From assembly GCA_045128735.1 (NCBI GenBank), contig JBGVRT010000052.1, forward strand, positions 124,001 through 188,000: DNA of 64,000 bases, read 5' to 3'. Made by a program: the position numbers and the translations under genes. This document shows positions 1-9,265 of the stretch, piece after piece. Origin of the DNA: RGIG8775 sp045128735 (lineage in GTDB: Bacteria > Bacillota > Clostridia > Oscillospirales > CAG-272). The notes beneath the pieces are model-generated. The model was not told the origin of the DNA. It ran no database searches and was given only the letters and a program-made list of their open reading frames with translations. The first letter of the stretch is position 1; each line of letters starts with the position of its first letter.

Positions 1-47
1 GAGCAATTCTCGTTAAACGCGGCACTTGGGTTAAGAAGCTTGTTTGA

Positions 48-917
48 TTATTTGAATTTGCTTCTGTATTCTGATGGCTTTCTTCCCGTTGCGCCTTTGA
101 AGGCGCGGTTAAAGTGAGATATGTTATTAAATCCGCACTCAAGCGAAATTTCAAGAATTGACTTTGACGAGGTTTCGAGTAGCTTTTTTGCCATTTGTAT
201 TCTTTTAAGTCCAATATATTCCCAAGGTGACAAACCGTTAAGCTTTTTGAATACCGTGCAGAAATAGGTTCGGCTCATATTTGCGCTCTGTGCTATTTCA
301 TCAAGTGAGATAGGCGAGGTAATATTTTCGTCAATAAACCGCAAAGCCTGCTCCATGTCGCCGAGACGGCCTGCGCGCACGCTTTGTGCGGAGTTTTCTT
401 TGGTGTACTTTCGGGATAGAAGAACAAGAATTTCGAAAAAGTACGAACGGACTATGGTTTCGTACCCAAGCTCCCTGTTTTCAAGCTCAGTTTTAACTTT
501 TTTCATTATTTCGACAATTTGACAGGAAAGAGGGTCGTCACCTGCAATATGCTTGATAAGCTCTCCATTTTTATCAAAAAACGGGTCGAGAAGGGTGTTG
601 TCAAAGCTTCCGCTTTGCGGTGACCAGATGTATCGCGGCTCACATTGAATATTCAAAAGAACCATCGGTTCGGAAATCTCATATATCCAGTGTACCTCAT
701 TTGTACCGAATATAAAGAGATCGCCTGCTTTTATTTTTACGTCTTTGCCGTGAATACGGTAAGTTCCGCAACCCTCGGCAATATATGAAATCTCAATAGC
801 GGTGTGATGATGCTCGGTGAAATTGCGGCGCACAAAATTCGGGTAAGATTTGAATATTCTGAAAAGTCCGTTTTCAAGACGGTAATCGGAGGATATTTTT
901 CTTGACTTTGTTTCCAT
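48..917 (-). CDS. AraC-family transcriptional regulator
   Basis: A 289-residue regulator with an N-terminal cupin-like sensor (about residues 20-110, with the His-rich stretch FTEHHHTAIEISYI and the segment GDLFIFGTNEVHWI). The last 95 residues form a typical double helix-turn-helix AraC DNA-binding domain (SLDEIAQSANMSRTYF, then ILEISLECGFNNISHFNRAFK). It is divergent from the sugar-acid operon starting at 1050, so it probably controls that operon in response to a sugar or sugar acid (inference). The family is certain; the ligand is unknown. Confidence 0.93.
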   Translation of the reverse strand: METKSRKISSDYRLENGLFRIFKSYPNFVRRNFTEHHHTAIEISYIAEGCGTYRIHGKDVKIKAGDLFIFGTNEVHWIYEISEPMVLLNIQCEPRYIWSPQSGSFDNTLLDPFFDKNGELIKHIAGDDPLSCQIVEIMKKVKTELENRELGYETIVRSYFFEILVLLSRKYTKENSAQSVRAGRLGDMEQALRFIDENITSPISLDEIAQSANMSRTYFCTVFKKLNGLSPWEYIGLKRIQMAKKLLETSSKSILEISLECGFNNISHFNRAFKGATGRKPSEYRSKFK

Positions 918-966
918 TTTTCTTCTCCAAATCGAAATATAGTGTAATAAATTCGTAATATTGTAC

Positions 967-1004
967 TTGAAAAAAATTGATTTATGTTATATACTGACAG
1001 TATA
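967..1004 (+). promoter_or_regulatory. Promoter and palindromic operator of the sugar-acid operon
   Basis: TTGAAA (967-972) and TATACT (990-995) are separated by 17 bp. The -10 box is the left half of a perfect inverted repeat, TATACTG-A-CAGTATA (990-1004), covering the expected start point. A regulator bound there would block or position RNA polymerase. The divergent AraC protein is the obvious candidate, but AraC sites are usually direct repeats, so another repressor is possible. Confidence 0.6.
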
Positions 1005-1049
1005 AAAATGTAATTTATTATATTATGCACCAAAGGAAGGAATTTGTCA

Positions 1050-2435
1050 ATGGAAAATGTGAAAAATTTTAAGAGCATTGGCGATATGATAAGCGAAAAC
1101 GTCAACGTATGCTCAAATCCCAGCGAGCTTAAGATAACCGACATCAGAGTTTGCAATATCACGGGTGCCCCCAAACATTGTCCCCTTATAAAAGTTTATA
1201 CCAATCAGGGTCTTGTTGGCTACGGTGAGGTGCGCGATGCTTCAAGCGCAACCTACGCGCTTATGCTCAAGAGCCGTCTTATCGGCGAAAACCCCTGCAA
1301 CGTAGACAAGCTTTTCAGAAGAATAAAGCAGTTCGGCGGTCCTTCACGTCAAGGCGGAGGCGTTTCGGGTATTGAAATAGCACTTTGGGACTTGGCGGGT
1401 AAGGCGTGGGGCGTTCCGCTTTGGCAGATGCTTGGCGGCAAGTTCCGCGATAAGGTAAGGGTTTACGGTGATACCGACGTAGACGGAAAGCATACGGGAA
1501 CCGATATGGGTCACGCAATTCAAAAGCGTATTGATATGGGCTTCTCTATCGTAAAAATGGACCTTGGAATAGAGCTTCTTTACGACGAGCCGGGCACGCT
1601 GAACGCACCTCTCGGTATGCTTGAGGATATGCAGAAGTATTCTATGAAGGCAATACAGCATCAGAGCGGCTCTATCGATATGGATATGATGCTTGGCAAA
1701 AATTACGAGGTGTTTACCATTCCTCACTACGCTACGGGTATCCATATTACCGAAAAGGGAATGGATATGCTTGAGGACTACGTGAAGCAGGTTCGTGACG
1801 TGGTTGGATATGAAGTTCCGCTTGCCATCGACCATTTTGGTCACGTAGCAATGGAGGATTGCATTAAGTTTGCAAAACGCCTTGAAAAATATAATATCGC
1901 ATGGCTTGAGGATATTCAGCCGTGGCACTTGACAAAGCATTACGAGCAGATTGCGGCGGCTTGCAACGTTCCGCTTGCTACAGGAGAGGATATTTATCTT
2001 GCTAAGAACTTTGAGCCTCTTATGAAAAATCACGCGGTTTCTCTCGTTCATCCCGACCTTCTTACAATCGGCGGTGCACTTGAGACAAAGAAGCTTGGAG
2101 ATATGTGCGAGACTTACGGCGTAGCTATGGCTATCCATATGGCTGAAAGCCCTATTGCTTGTATGGCGGCAATTCATACCGCTGCGGCAATTCAGAACGT
2201 GCTTGCTGTTGAGTTTCATTCGGTTGATATTCCCTGGTGGAACGATCTTGCAAACGGTATTGCAAACCCGCTCTTTAAGAATGGCTTTGTAGAAGTTCCC
2301 AACACCCCCGGTATTGGTATAGAGTCTCTTAACGAGGAGCTTATTGCCGAGCACATCCATCCCAAATTCCCCGGACAGTGGAAGCCTACCGATAACTGGA
2401 ACGGCGAATGGGCTAACGATAGAGAATGGAGCTGA
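1050..2435 (+). CDS. Enolase-superfamily (mandelate racemase/muconate lactonizing) sugar-acid dehydratase
   Basis: 461 residues if started at the ATG at 1050, which sits 9 nt after AAAGGAAGG; an in-frame TTG at 1044 is less likely. The N-terminal capping domain is followed by the barrel. The lysine strand is IVKMDLG (about residue 168), and three acidic metal ligands lie in IDHFGH (about 260), WLEDIQ (about 290) and ATGEDI (about 315). A late His in AIHMAESP is also typical. Members abstract the alpha proton of a carboxylate, and many dehydrate aldonic or uronic acids. First gene of an operon with an SDR and a lactonase, which favours aldonate dehydratase; the exact substrate cannot be read from sequence. 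Confidence 0.88.
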   Translation: MENVKNFKSIGDMISENVNVCSNPSELKITDIRVCNITGAPKHCPLIKVYTNQGLVGYGEVRDASSATYALMLKSRLIGENPCNVDKLFRRIKQFGGPSRQGGGVSGIEIALWDLAGKAWGVPLWQMLGGKFRDKVRVYGDTDVDGKHTGTDMGHAIQKRIDMGFSIVKMDLGIELLYDEPGTLNAPLGMLEDMQKYSMKAIQHQSGSIDMDMMLGKNYEVFTIPHYATGIHITEKGMDMLEDYVKQVRDVVGYEVPLAIDHFGHVAMEDCIKFAKRLEKYNIAWLEDIQPWHLTKHYEQIAAACNVPLATGEDIYLAKNFEPLMKNHAVSLVHPDLLTIGGALETKKLGDMCETYGVAMAIHMAESPIACMAAIHTAAAIQNVLAVEFHSVDIPWWNDLANGIANPLFKNGFVEVPNTPGIGIESLNEELIAEHIHPKFPGQWKPTDNWNGEWANDREWS

Positions 2436-2439
2436 TAAA

Positions 2440-3168
2440 ATGTTTGATCTTACCGGAAAAAAAGCAATAGTAACAGGCTCAACGCAGGGCATAGGCTTTG
2501 CAATTGCTAAGGCACTTCACGATGCGGGCGCGGAGGTTTGGATACACGGCGCAACCAGTGAAGAAAAATGCAAAAAGGCGGTAGCAGAGATAGGCAGCAA
2601 GCATTACGTAGTTAAAAATCTTGCCGACAGAGACGCGGCAGAGGTCATCTATACCGCTACAGGAGACCTTGATATAGTTGTTTTGAATGCAAGTGTTCAA
2701 TTCAGAGAGCATTGGAATGAGATTACCCGCGATCAGCTTGACATGCAGATGGCTGTAAACTTCGCCGCTTCGCTTGGGCTTATGCAGAAATATTTTCCTC
2801 ATATGAAGGCGAGCGGTTTTGGACGTATCGTTACGGTCGGAAGCGTACAGCAGTATAAGCCGCACGTTGATATGGCTGTATATGCTGCAAGCAAGGACGC
2901 ACAAATGAGCCTTGTAAGAAATGTGGCAAAGCAGGTTGCGCCCTATGGAATTACGGTAAACAATCTTTGCCCCGGAGTTATCGCAACTCCGAGAAACGAT
3001 GCCGCACTCTCCGACCCTGAGTACAGTAAAAAGGTAATGGCAGGTATACCCGCAGGATACGCTGGATTGGCGGAAGATTGCGCACCCGCGGCACTTTTCC
3101 TTTGCTCGGAGGAATCGAGATACGTGACAGGCAGTGAAATAATTGTTGACGGTGGAATGCACCTTTAA
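2440..3168 (+). CDS. Short-chain dehydrogenase/reductase (SDR)
   Basis: 242 residues from the ATG at 2440, 4 nt after the dehydratase stop, with a GGAG site inside the end of that gene. Classical SDR marks are all visible: the cofactor motif TGSTQGIG (about 12-19), NAS (about 84), the catalytic Ser in TVGSVQ, and YAASK (catalytic Tyr and Lys). The C-terminal GSEIIVDGGMHL end is typical of gluconate-5-dehydrogenase/FabG-like enzymes. The likely role is NAD(P)-dependent oxidation of a sugar or reduction of a keto-sugar acid. It is translationally close to the dehydratase, suggesting a shared pathway. Confidence 0.92.
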   Translation: MFDLTGKKAIVTGSTQGIGFAIAKALHDAGAEVWIHGATSEEKCKKAVAEIGSKHYVVKNLADRDAAEVIYTATGDLDIVVLNASVQFREHWNEITRDQLDMQMAVNFAASLGLMQKYFPHMKASGFGRIVTVGSVQQYKPHVDMAVYAASKDAQMSLVRNVAKQVAPYGITVNNLCPGVIATPRNDAALSDPEYSKKVMAGIPAGYAGLAEDCAPAALFLCSEESRYVTGSEIIVDGGMHL

Positions 3169-3179
3169 TAGGAGAGGTT

Positions 3180-4508
3180 ATGACAAAGCAAGAATTGAGA
3201 ACGGTATGGTTGAAGTATGCCGAAGCACAGAAGGACTTACTTGAGGGAAGAGTTAAGGAAAATATTGAAAAGTACCGTAAGGGTGACTGTAGGCTTTGCT
3301 TTAGGGATAAAGACGGAGCTCCTCTTGTGGGCAAAGCTGTTAAAATAAGTCAGATATCCCACGATTTCAAATACGGCGCAAACATCTTTATGCTTGACGA
3401 ATTTGAGGATGCCGATTGCAATGCGCGTTACCGAGAGTCGTTCAAAAAGCATTTCAATCTCGCCACAGTTCCTTTCTATTGGGACGGACTTGAACCCGAG
3501 GAGGGCAAACCGAGATATGATAAAAACAGCCCTAAGGTGTACCGCCGTCCAGCCCCCGACCTTTGCGTGGAATACTGTAACGAAAGCGGTGTTCTGCCTA
3601 AGCTTCACTGTCTTGTTTATGACAAGTTTATACCCGAGTGGCTTCCTCTTGATGATATGGAAGCTATGGAAAAACTCTACGAAAAGCGTTTTGCCGAAAT
3701 ATCCGAAAGATACGCGGGCAAGTTTTACGAGGTAGAGGTTGTTAATGAATTGTGTTGCGAGTGGGAATGGAAATTTAAGAGTGCCATAAGCAGTAAGCGT
3801 GACATAATCGAATGGTCCTTCGAACTTGCGAGAAAGTATTTTAAGGACGACGTTCTCGTTATAAACGAAGCAAATCCCGTAAAGGCGATAGCCGAAAGAG
3901 GATATAGAAACAGTTATTTTATGATGCTTGATTCCGCGCTTAAGGGCGGTGTTTCCCTAGACAAAATCGGACTTCAGCACCATATCTTTACCGGAGCAAG
4001 CACAAACACTGATGAAGCTTACGAAAAAGCGTTGAGGACAGGGGAGTTTGCACAGTTTAATCCTAAGGTGATACTTAATGCTCTTGATAAGTTTGCAGAG
4101 CTTGGCAAGCCTCTCGAAATAACCGAGATAACTGTTCCCACCTTTGGCGAGACAGAGGAGGACGAACTTTTGCAGGCTGACCTTCTTGACGTAATCTATT
4201 CTTGCTTCTTTTCTCACCCTGCAGTTGAAAACGTTGTGTATTGGAATCTTCCTGACGGATATGCCCACGTAACGAAAATTCCCGGACGTATATGGAACGA
4301 AAACAGATGCCGCGGCGGACTTTTCCGCCACGATATGACTCCTAAAAAGTCGGCAGAACGAATGTTTGAGATGTTCAATAAAAGGTGGCACACCGATCTT
4401 GAGCTTGTTACCGATGAAAACGGATGCGTTGAGTTCAGAGGCTTCTACGGTGACTATAAATCAGAGATTGACGGAGAGGTAAATAATTTTTCTATTCACA
4501 AAAAATAA
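3180..4508 (+). CDS. Glycoside hydrolase family 10-like endo-1,4-beta-xylanase, cytoplasmic
   Basis: 442 residues. A short beta-rich N-terminal segment (about 33-60, ending in FKYGANIF) precedes a barrel. The general acid/base Glu is seen in EVEVVNEL (about residue 189) and the nucleophile Glu in EITEITVP (about 314), the arrangement of GH10 enzymes. There is no signal peptide or cell-wall anchor, so it probably cleaves imported xylo-oligosaccharides rather than polymer. It starts 11 nt after the SDR gene and belongs to the same operon. Substrate preference is inferred from family only. Confidence 0.85.
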   Translation: MTKQELRTVWLKYAEAQKDLLEGRVKENIEKYRKGDCRLCFRDKDGAPLVGKAVKISQISHDFKYGANIFMLDEFEDADCNARYRESFKKHFNLATVPFYWDGLEPEEGKPRYDKNSPKVYRRPAPDLCVEYCNESGVLPKLHCLVYDKFIPEWLPLDDMEAMEKLYEKRFAEISERYAGKFYEVEVVNELCCEWEWKFKSAISSKRDIIEWSFELARKYFKDDVLVINEANPVKAIAERGYRNSYFMMLDSALKGGVSLDKIGLQHHIFTGASTNTDEAYEKALRTGEFAQFNPKVILNALDKFAELGKPLEITEITVPTFGETEEDELLQADLLDVIYSCFFSHPAVENVVYWNLPDGYAHVTKIPGRIWNENRCRGGLFRHDMTPKKSAERMFEMFNKRWHTDLELVTDENGCVEFRGFYGDYKSEIDGEVNNFSIHKK

Positions 4509-4519
4509 GGAGTTCTAAT

Positions 4520-5740
4520 ATGTCCGATAAGGTTAAAAGCTATATAAAATCTCATTGGGATAGTTGTATAAAAGAAAACAGGGAAGATAAGGACACCTTA
4601 ATCGGTATGCCTTATCCTTATACAGTTCCGTCCGTAGGTTATTTTGACGAAATGTATTATTGGGATACCTATTTCACCAATAAAGGTCTTGAGATATCGG
4701 GCAGATGTGATCAGGTAAAAAACAACACCGATAATATGCTTTATATGGTCGAAAAATACGGATTTATGCCCAACGGAAACAGAACTTATTATCTTACACG
4801 CTCACAGCCTCCGTTCCTTTCGGCAATGGTGTACGACGTATACCGACATTATAAAGATAAAGCGTGGCTTCGCGGTGCGTATTTTACACTCAAAAAAGAG
4901 TATGATTTCTGGATGACTAAGCGAATAGCTCCAAACGGACTAAATGTTTACGGCTCACATAACTACACAGACGGATTGCTTAGACATATGGCAGATCATA
5001 TTGAAAAAAGGGTTGGATTTATGCCAGAGGGCGACACTCGCGATTTGGGGTATCATATCTGCGCTGTTTGCGAAAGCGGTTGGGATATCAGCTCAAGGTG
5101 GGACTTTGAAATTTATAATTACAATCCTGTTGATCTGAACTCCCTTATGTACCTGTTCGAAAAGAATATGCAGTATTTTTCTTCGGAACTTGATGCAGGT
5201 GAGGAGGAGGCATGGGAAAAAGCTGCCGAAAAGCGCAAGAGCTTGATGCTTGAATGTATGGATAACGGAGAGGGCTTGTTGCTTGATTACAATTTTGCCG
5301 GAAATACTCACAGCAATGTATTCTCGGTAGCTTCATTTTATCCTATGTTCGTCGGACTTGTTGACGGTGACCGTGCAAAAAAATTGGTTGAAAACCTTGG
5401 TCGTCTTGAAGTAAAATACGGAGTTCTTACAACTGAGAAAAACGATATTAAGGGCTCTTACCAATGGGGATATCCAAACGGTTGGGCTTGCCTTCAGTAC
5501 ATAATGTTTTTGGCTTTGCAAAAATACGGATTTGAAGAAGATGCACGCCGTATAGCTCAAAAATACATCGAGCTTGTTGACAAAACATTTGATGAAACCC
5601 ATAATCTGTGGGAGAAATATAACGTTATAGACGGAAGCATCGATGTCGTTGATGAATATAAAATGCCAACTATGATGGGCTGGAGTGCAGGCGTTTATCT
5701 GGCGGCTGCCCAATTCCTCGAAAATGGGACTATCTTTTAA
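4520..5740 (+). CDS. GH37 (trehalase)-like glycosidase
   Basis: 406 residues, shorter than typical trehalases. It has the two family signatures in recognisable form: GYFDEMYYWDTYF near residue 40 (trehalase PGGRFxExYxWDxY type) and QWGYPNGWA near residue 315 (QWDxPNGWAP type). The (alpha/alpha)6-barrel pattern between them is consistent. No signal peptide. The context of xylanase, lactonase and sugar-acid dehydratase makes a plain trehalose role doubtful; it may act on another alpha-linked disaccharide. The family call is solid, the substrate is unknown. Confidence 0.8.
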   Translation: MSDKVKSYIKSHWDSCIKENREDKDTLIGMPYPYTVPSVGYFDEMYYWDTYFTNKGLEISGRCDQVKNNTDNMLYMVEKYGFMPNGNRTYYLTRSQPPFLSAMVYDVYRHYKDKAWLRGAYFTLKKEYDFWMTKRIAPNGLNVYGSHNYTDGLLRHMADHIEKRVGFMPEGDTRDLGYHICAVCESGWDISSRWDFEIYNYNPVDLNSLMYLFEKNMQYFSSELDAGEEEAWEKAAEKRKSLMLECMDNGEGLLLDYNFAGNTHSNVFSVASFYPMFVGLVDGDRAKKLVENLGRLEVKYGVLTTEKNDIKGSYQWGYPNGWACLQYIMFLALQKYGFEEDARRIAQKYIELVDKTFDETHNLWEKYNVIDGSIDVVDEYKMPTMMGWSAGVYLAAAQFLENGTIF

Positions 5741-5749
5741 GGAGACCAT

Positions 5750-6700
5750 ATGAAACATTTGTATTTTTGTGCTTGTGCTGATAACGGCGGTATTTACCAT
5801 TATATGCTTAACGGCGAAAATCTTATTTTCTGTGAAAAGACAGAACTTGATAAGCCCATGTATATCGCGATAGAAGAAAATAAAGCATACGTTATTCTTA
5901 AGGAGACTGACCCGAAAACAAAATACGGCGGCGCGTTGACCTTTGATATTGATGAGAACGGAAAGCTTGTTAACCCCACGGAGATTATCTCTTCTTTGGG
6001 AATAGTGCCTTGCCACCTTTCGGTCGTAAATGGCACTGTATATACGGTAAATTATCTTTCGGGAAACGTTGTAAAGCTTCCCAATACCGTTTCCACACAT
6101 AGTGGTAAAGGTCCTCATCCAACACGACAGACCGAGGCGCACACCCATTTTGTATCGCCTACGCCCGATAGGAAATATCTGCTTTGTACCGACCTTGGAA
6201 TTGACAGCATATTTACTTATACGCCCGACCTCAAGCAGGTTTCGGTTGCTAAAGTGCCCGACGGCTACGGCGCGAGACACTTGGCGTTTTCCGATGACGG
6301 AAAGCTTGTTTACTGTGTTAATGAGCTTGTTTCCTCGGTCAGCGTATTTGATTACGACGACGGTGTTCTGACATATTTTGACACATATGAATGTCTGCCC
6401 GACTTTAAGCAAAAGAATACTGCGGCGGCAATTCGTGTAAGCGGGAAGTATCTGTATATTTCAAACCGAGGCGCGGAGACGGTGACCCGACTTGAAATAT
6501 GCGGGAAAGAGCTACGATTGCTTGAAAACACCTATTGCGGCGGCAAAAATCCGCGTGATTTTCTTATCGTTGATGACCTTATGTTTTGCACAAACGAGTT
6601 TACTAACGACGTCACCGTTTTGAAAATGATTGACGGCAAACCGATTCTCACGGAAATAAGGCTTGAGATGCCCAATCCGCTTTGCGTTATTGCAATATAA
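5750..6700 (+). CDS. Lactonase, seven-bladed beta-propeller family
   Basis: 316 residues built of repeated WD-like blades, as in the 6-phosphogluconolactonase (Pgl/YkgB) beta-propeller family. Recognisable segments are QTEAHTHFVSPTPDRKYLLCTDLGID, GYGARHLAFSDDGKLVYCVNE and YLYISNRGAETV. Members hydrolyse sugar lactones. Last gene of the operon, 9 nt after the GH37-like gene with an AAGGAGA site, followed by a strong hairpin. With the SDR and the dehydratase it completes the set expected for oxidation of an aldose to a lactone, hydrolysis to aldonate and dehydration. Confidence 0.88.
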   Translation: MKHLYFCACADNGGIYHYMLNGENLIFCEKTELDKPMYIAIEENKAYVILKETDPKTKYGGALTFDIDENGKLVNPTEIISSLGIVPCHLSVVNGTVYTVNYLSGNVVKLPNTVSTHSGKGPHPTRQTEAHTHFVSPTPDRKYLLCTDLGIDSIFTYTPDLKQVSVAKVPDGYGARHLAFSDDGKLVYCVNELVSSVSVFDYDDGVLTYFDTYECLPDFKQKNTAAAIRVSGKYLYISNRGAETVTRLEICGKELRLLENTYCGGKNPRDFLIVDDLMFCTNEFTNDVTVLKMIDGKPILTEIRLEMPNPLCVIAI

Positions 6701-6703
6701 AAC

Positions 6704-6730
6704 AGCGCACCTGCCATTGGCAGGTGCGCT
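6704..6730. terminator. Bidirectional hairpin terminator
   Basis: A perfect 12-bp stem, AGCGCACCTGCC, with a 3-nt loop and its complement, followed by TAATATTT. It lies between the convergent lactonase and esterase genes and can end both transcripts. Confidence 0.85.
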
Positions 6731-6736
6731 TAATAT

Positions 6737-7801
6737 TTATCTCATTTTCTTTCTTATGATGTCAAAATAAACATTCCAGTCGCGGCGGCTTAAATAGTGA
6801 CCGTCCGTGCGTATCTGATAGCAAATATTTCCCTCGTCAAATACCGAACCGGGAGTGGGAAGGCGGTTGGGGTGAACAAATCCAACAAGTCCGAGATTTT
6901 CCCAAGCTTTTGATGCGGCACAACAGCCGAGATATTCAGCGTCGGGGTCAGCCCAGGTATCATCAGCCGCACTTCCGACAATAAGTGTTCTCGGCGCAAT
7001 TGTTGCAAGAAGCATATGCTGGTCAAAGGTCAGCTTGCTTTCGTCAACGTAATTGGTGTAGTTCTTGCAGAACCAAAAGGGGAATGTTTTTGTTATGAAG
7101 TCAATGTGCTCGCCCTCTTTGGCGCGTGTTATCGAAGCACCGCTGCACCCGGAATCGTTGGAAATAACGTACTTAAAGCGGCTGTCAAGCATACCGGTTA
7201 CAAGTGCAGTCTTGCCAAGACGTGAGTGACCGATGACTGCCGCATTGTCAAAGTCAAGGCAATCAAGAGTCATAGCGTAGTCCATAACGCGCTGTGCCGC
7301 CCACGCCCACATCATAATCTTTCCGGGGTCATCACCCTTCCTTTCACCGTCGGGATAGAGTATTCCCGAAAGTCCGTTTGTCATATCCGCATTGTCGGAT
7401 GTTACGTCTTCATAGTAGAAATGAAGTGCTGCGAAGCCGTTGTTTATAATTTCTTCCGTGGGGAAATACTTGTTGGGAACGCCGTTCTCAAAGTTTATTT
7501 CAACAAAGAAAGGATATTTTCCCGTCTTATTGGGAAGCACAACCGAAAAAGGAAATGAAAATTCTTTTCCAAGAATCTCGGTGTGGGCAATGACCTTGTA
7601 ATAAGTTGCTGTTGCCGCCGCAAATCTGCCATTGATTGGCTTTACCTTTTCAAACTCAAGTTTTGTGGGAGCGGGGAGAGGATAACCGTATTCCTCAGAG
7701 CAAAGCGTTTTGGTATATTCATTTTTTATATTTTCCCATTCTGCGGAATTAAAGTCACCTATGGGCTGTAAAACTCTTTCTTCAAGTAATTTGTTGATCA
7801 T
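6737..7801 (-). CDS. CE15-like (glucuronoyl esterase family) alpha/beta hydrolase
   Basis: 354 residues from the ATG at 7801, which has CTAAGGAG 6 nt upstream; a longer in-frame start at 7843 has no such site. The nucleophile elbow is VIGHSRLGKTAL, followed by YVISNDSGCSGASITR, the pattern of CE15 and related hydrolases (GCSRxGK type). A C-terminal His lies in RTDGHYLSRRDW. Members break esters of glucuronic acid in xylan or similar acyl esters. There is no signal peptide, in keeping with the neighbouring cytoplasmic GH10 enzyme. An acetyl-xylan esterase activity is a reasonable alternative. Confidence 0.82.
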   Translation of the reverse strand: MINKLLEERVLQPIGDFNSAEWENIKNEYTKTLCSEEYGYPLPAPTKLEFEKVKPINGRFAAATATYYKVIAHTEILGKEFSFPFSVVLPNKTGKYPFFVEINFENGVPNKYFPTEEIINNGFAALHFYYEDVTSDNADMTNGLSGILYPDGERKGDDPGKIMMWAWAAQRVMDYAMTLDCLDFDNAAVIGHSRLGKTALVTGMLDSRFKYVISNDSGCSGASITRAKEGEHIDFITKTFPFWFCKNYTNYVDESKLTFDQHMLLATIAPRTLIVGSAADDTWADPDAEYLGCCAASKAWENLGLVGFVHPNRLPTPGSVFDEGNICYQIRTDGHYLSRRDWNVYFDIIRKKMR

Positions 7802-7833
7802 AACAGACTCCTTAGTGCCAAATTTACGTAAGT

Positions 7834-7862
7834 ATTCTACCACTTAATCATATTTTTGTCAA
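7834..7862 (-). promoter_or_regulatory. Promoter of the esterase gene
   Basis: On the minus strand TTGACA (7862-7857) and TAGAAT (7839-7834) are 17 bp apart, 33 nt upstream of the esterase start codon. Confidence 0.75.
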
Positions 7863-7910
7863 TAAAATAAGCAGTTTTTGAATGAAAATTTTTTATTTTC
7901 AGCAAAACTG

Positions 7911-7939
7911 TTGAAATATTTACAATTATAGTGTAAAAT
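7911..7939 (+). promoter_or_regulatory. Promoter of the M16-lgt-folD operon
   Basis: TTGAAA (7911-7916) and TAAAAT (7934-7939) with 17-bp spacing, 34 nt before the first M16 gene. Confidence 0.7.
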
Positions 7940-7972
7940 ATAAGGGAATGTATTTATACCCAGAGGAGAACT

Positions 7973-9265
7973 ATGATACCGTTAACCAAAAAGCTTTCAC
8001 CGTGTCTGACCCTAAAAACGGTTTGCACCGATAAATTCAAGACCGAAAGAATATCGGTTGTTATAAATGACTCACCCGATGCAAGACGAATGCCTGTAAC
8101 GAAGTTCGTCTTTTCGGTGCTTAAATGCGGATGTAAGCAGTACCCAACCAAAAGAGAACTTAATAAGAGATTGGACGAGCTGTATTCCTCGGCTGTTTTT
8201 CCCATATTCTCACGCGGAGGCGGTAAGGTGTCGGTGGGATTTGGTGCGGAAATGCTGGGGAACGAGTACGCCTCTGATGATGTTAAGATTTTTGAGGGAA
8301 CACTCGAATTGCTTTTTAAGCTTTTGTTTGAACCTGTACTTGACGAAAAGGGAAATTTTCTTGAAAAATACGTTGAGCGCGAACGAGAGGATATTTGCGA
8401 CTCCATCAGGTCGGTTATCAACGTTCCGCGCACCTATGCCATAAAAAGGCTTATTGAGGTTATGTACGAGGGCGATGACTTTGCAGTTCCGAGCAGCGGC
8501 ACTGTTGAGATAGTCGAGTCGATAAGTACGGAAGAGCTGATGAGCACATACAGCGACCTTATTGAAAATTCATCATATGAAGTGTTTTATATCGGTGCAA
8601 AGACGGCAGAAGAGGTTGAGGAATGTGTCAAAAAATATTTTGAACGCTATTCGTTCGGGGCTCCCAAGACGGTAAAAAACAAGGTGGATTTCAGCGTTGA
8701 TACTAAAAAGATAAAGCGTGTTGACGAGGAAATGAAGCTCTCACAGGGTATACTTACTTTGGGCTATAAGACGGGAGTGAATATAACCTGCGGCAGGGAG
8801 TTTTACGCCGCGTTGGTGCTTAATGAAATTTTTGGCGGTTCACCCGTATCAAAGCTCTTTATGAACGTTCGTGAAAGAATGAGCCTATGTTACTACTGCG
8901 GCTCGCGGTTCGACCCACATAAGGGACTTATATACGTTTCAAGCGGCATAGAAAAGAGCGACAGAAAGAAAGCCGAAAAGGAAATTATAAAGCAGTTTAA
9001 CGAGATTGTCCGCGGCAACGTGGATGAGGCAGAGTTTAATGCGGCGAAAAAGTCGATTGTAAATGTCTATTCCGAAACTACCGATTCAGCATCGGGAATC
9101 GAGCGTTTTTACAGCTTGAGAGACGAATACGGCGTTAGCGATAGCATTGAAGAAGCAAAAATGAAAATAAACGCGGTTTCCCTGGAAGAAGTGATTGAAA
9201 TAGCGAAGAAAACAAAGCTTGATACCGTATATTTTCTGTGCGGAAAGGAGAACTGCGATGAATAA
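7973..9265 (+). CDS. M16 family peptidase-like protein, non-catalytic partner (YmfF type)
   Basis: 430 residues with the M16 fold pattern (for example LNEIFGGSPVSKLFMNVRERMSLCYYCGSRF, characteristic of the second half), but no HxxEH zinc motif in the N-terminal domain. In Firmicutes such proteins pair with an active M16 protein encoded next door, as here, where the genes overlap by 8 nt. A preceding AGAGGAG ribosome binding site supports the start. Probably the structural half of a heterodimeric oligopeptide-degrading zinc protease. Confidence 0.88.
   Translation: MIPLTKKLSPCLTLKTVCTDKFKTERISVVINDSPDARRMPVTKFVFSVLKCGCKQYPTKRELNKRLDELYSSAVFPIFSRGGGKVSVGFGAEMLGNEYASDDVKIFEGTLELLFKLLFEPVLDEKGNFLEKYVEREREDICDSIRSVINVPRTYAIKRLIEVMYEGDDFAVPSSGTVEIVESISTEELMSTYSDLIENSSYEVFYIGAKTAEEVEECVKKYFERYSFGAPKTVKNKVDFSVDTKKIKRVDEEMKLSQGILTLGYKTGVNITCGREFYAALVLNEIFGGSPVSKLFMNVRERMSLCYYCGSRFDPHKGLIYVSSGIEKSDRKKAEKEIIKQFNEIVRGNVDEAEFNAAKKSIVNVYSETTDSASGIERFYSLRDEYGVSDSIEEAKMKINAVSLEEVIEIAKKTKLDTVYFLCGKENCDE

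Noticed and set aside
737..1174. Minus-strand ORF across the AraC/dehydratase intergenic region
   Set aside because: Covers both the promoter region and the starts of two certain genes; no ribosome site.
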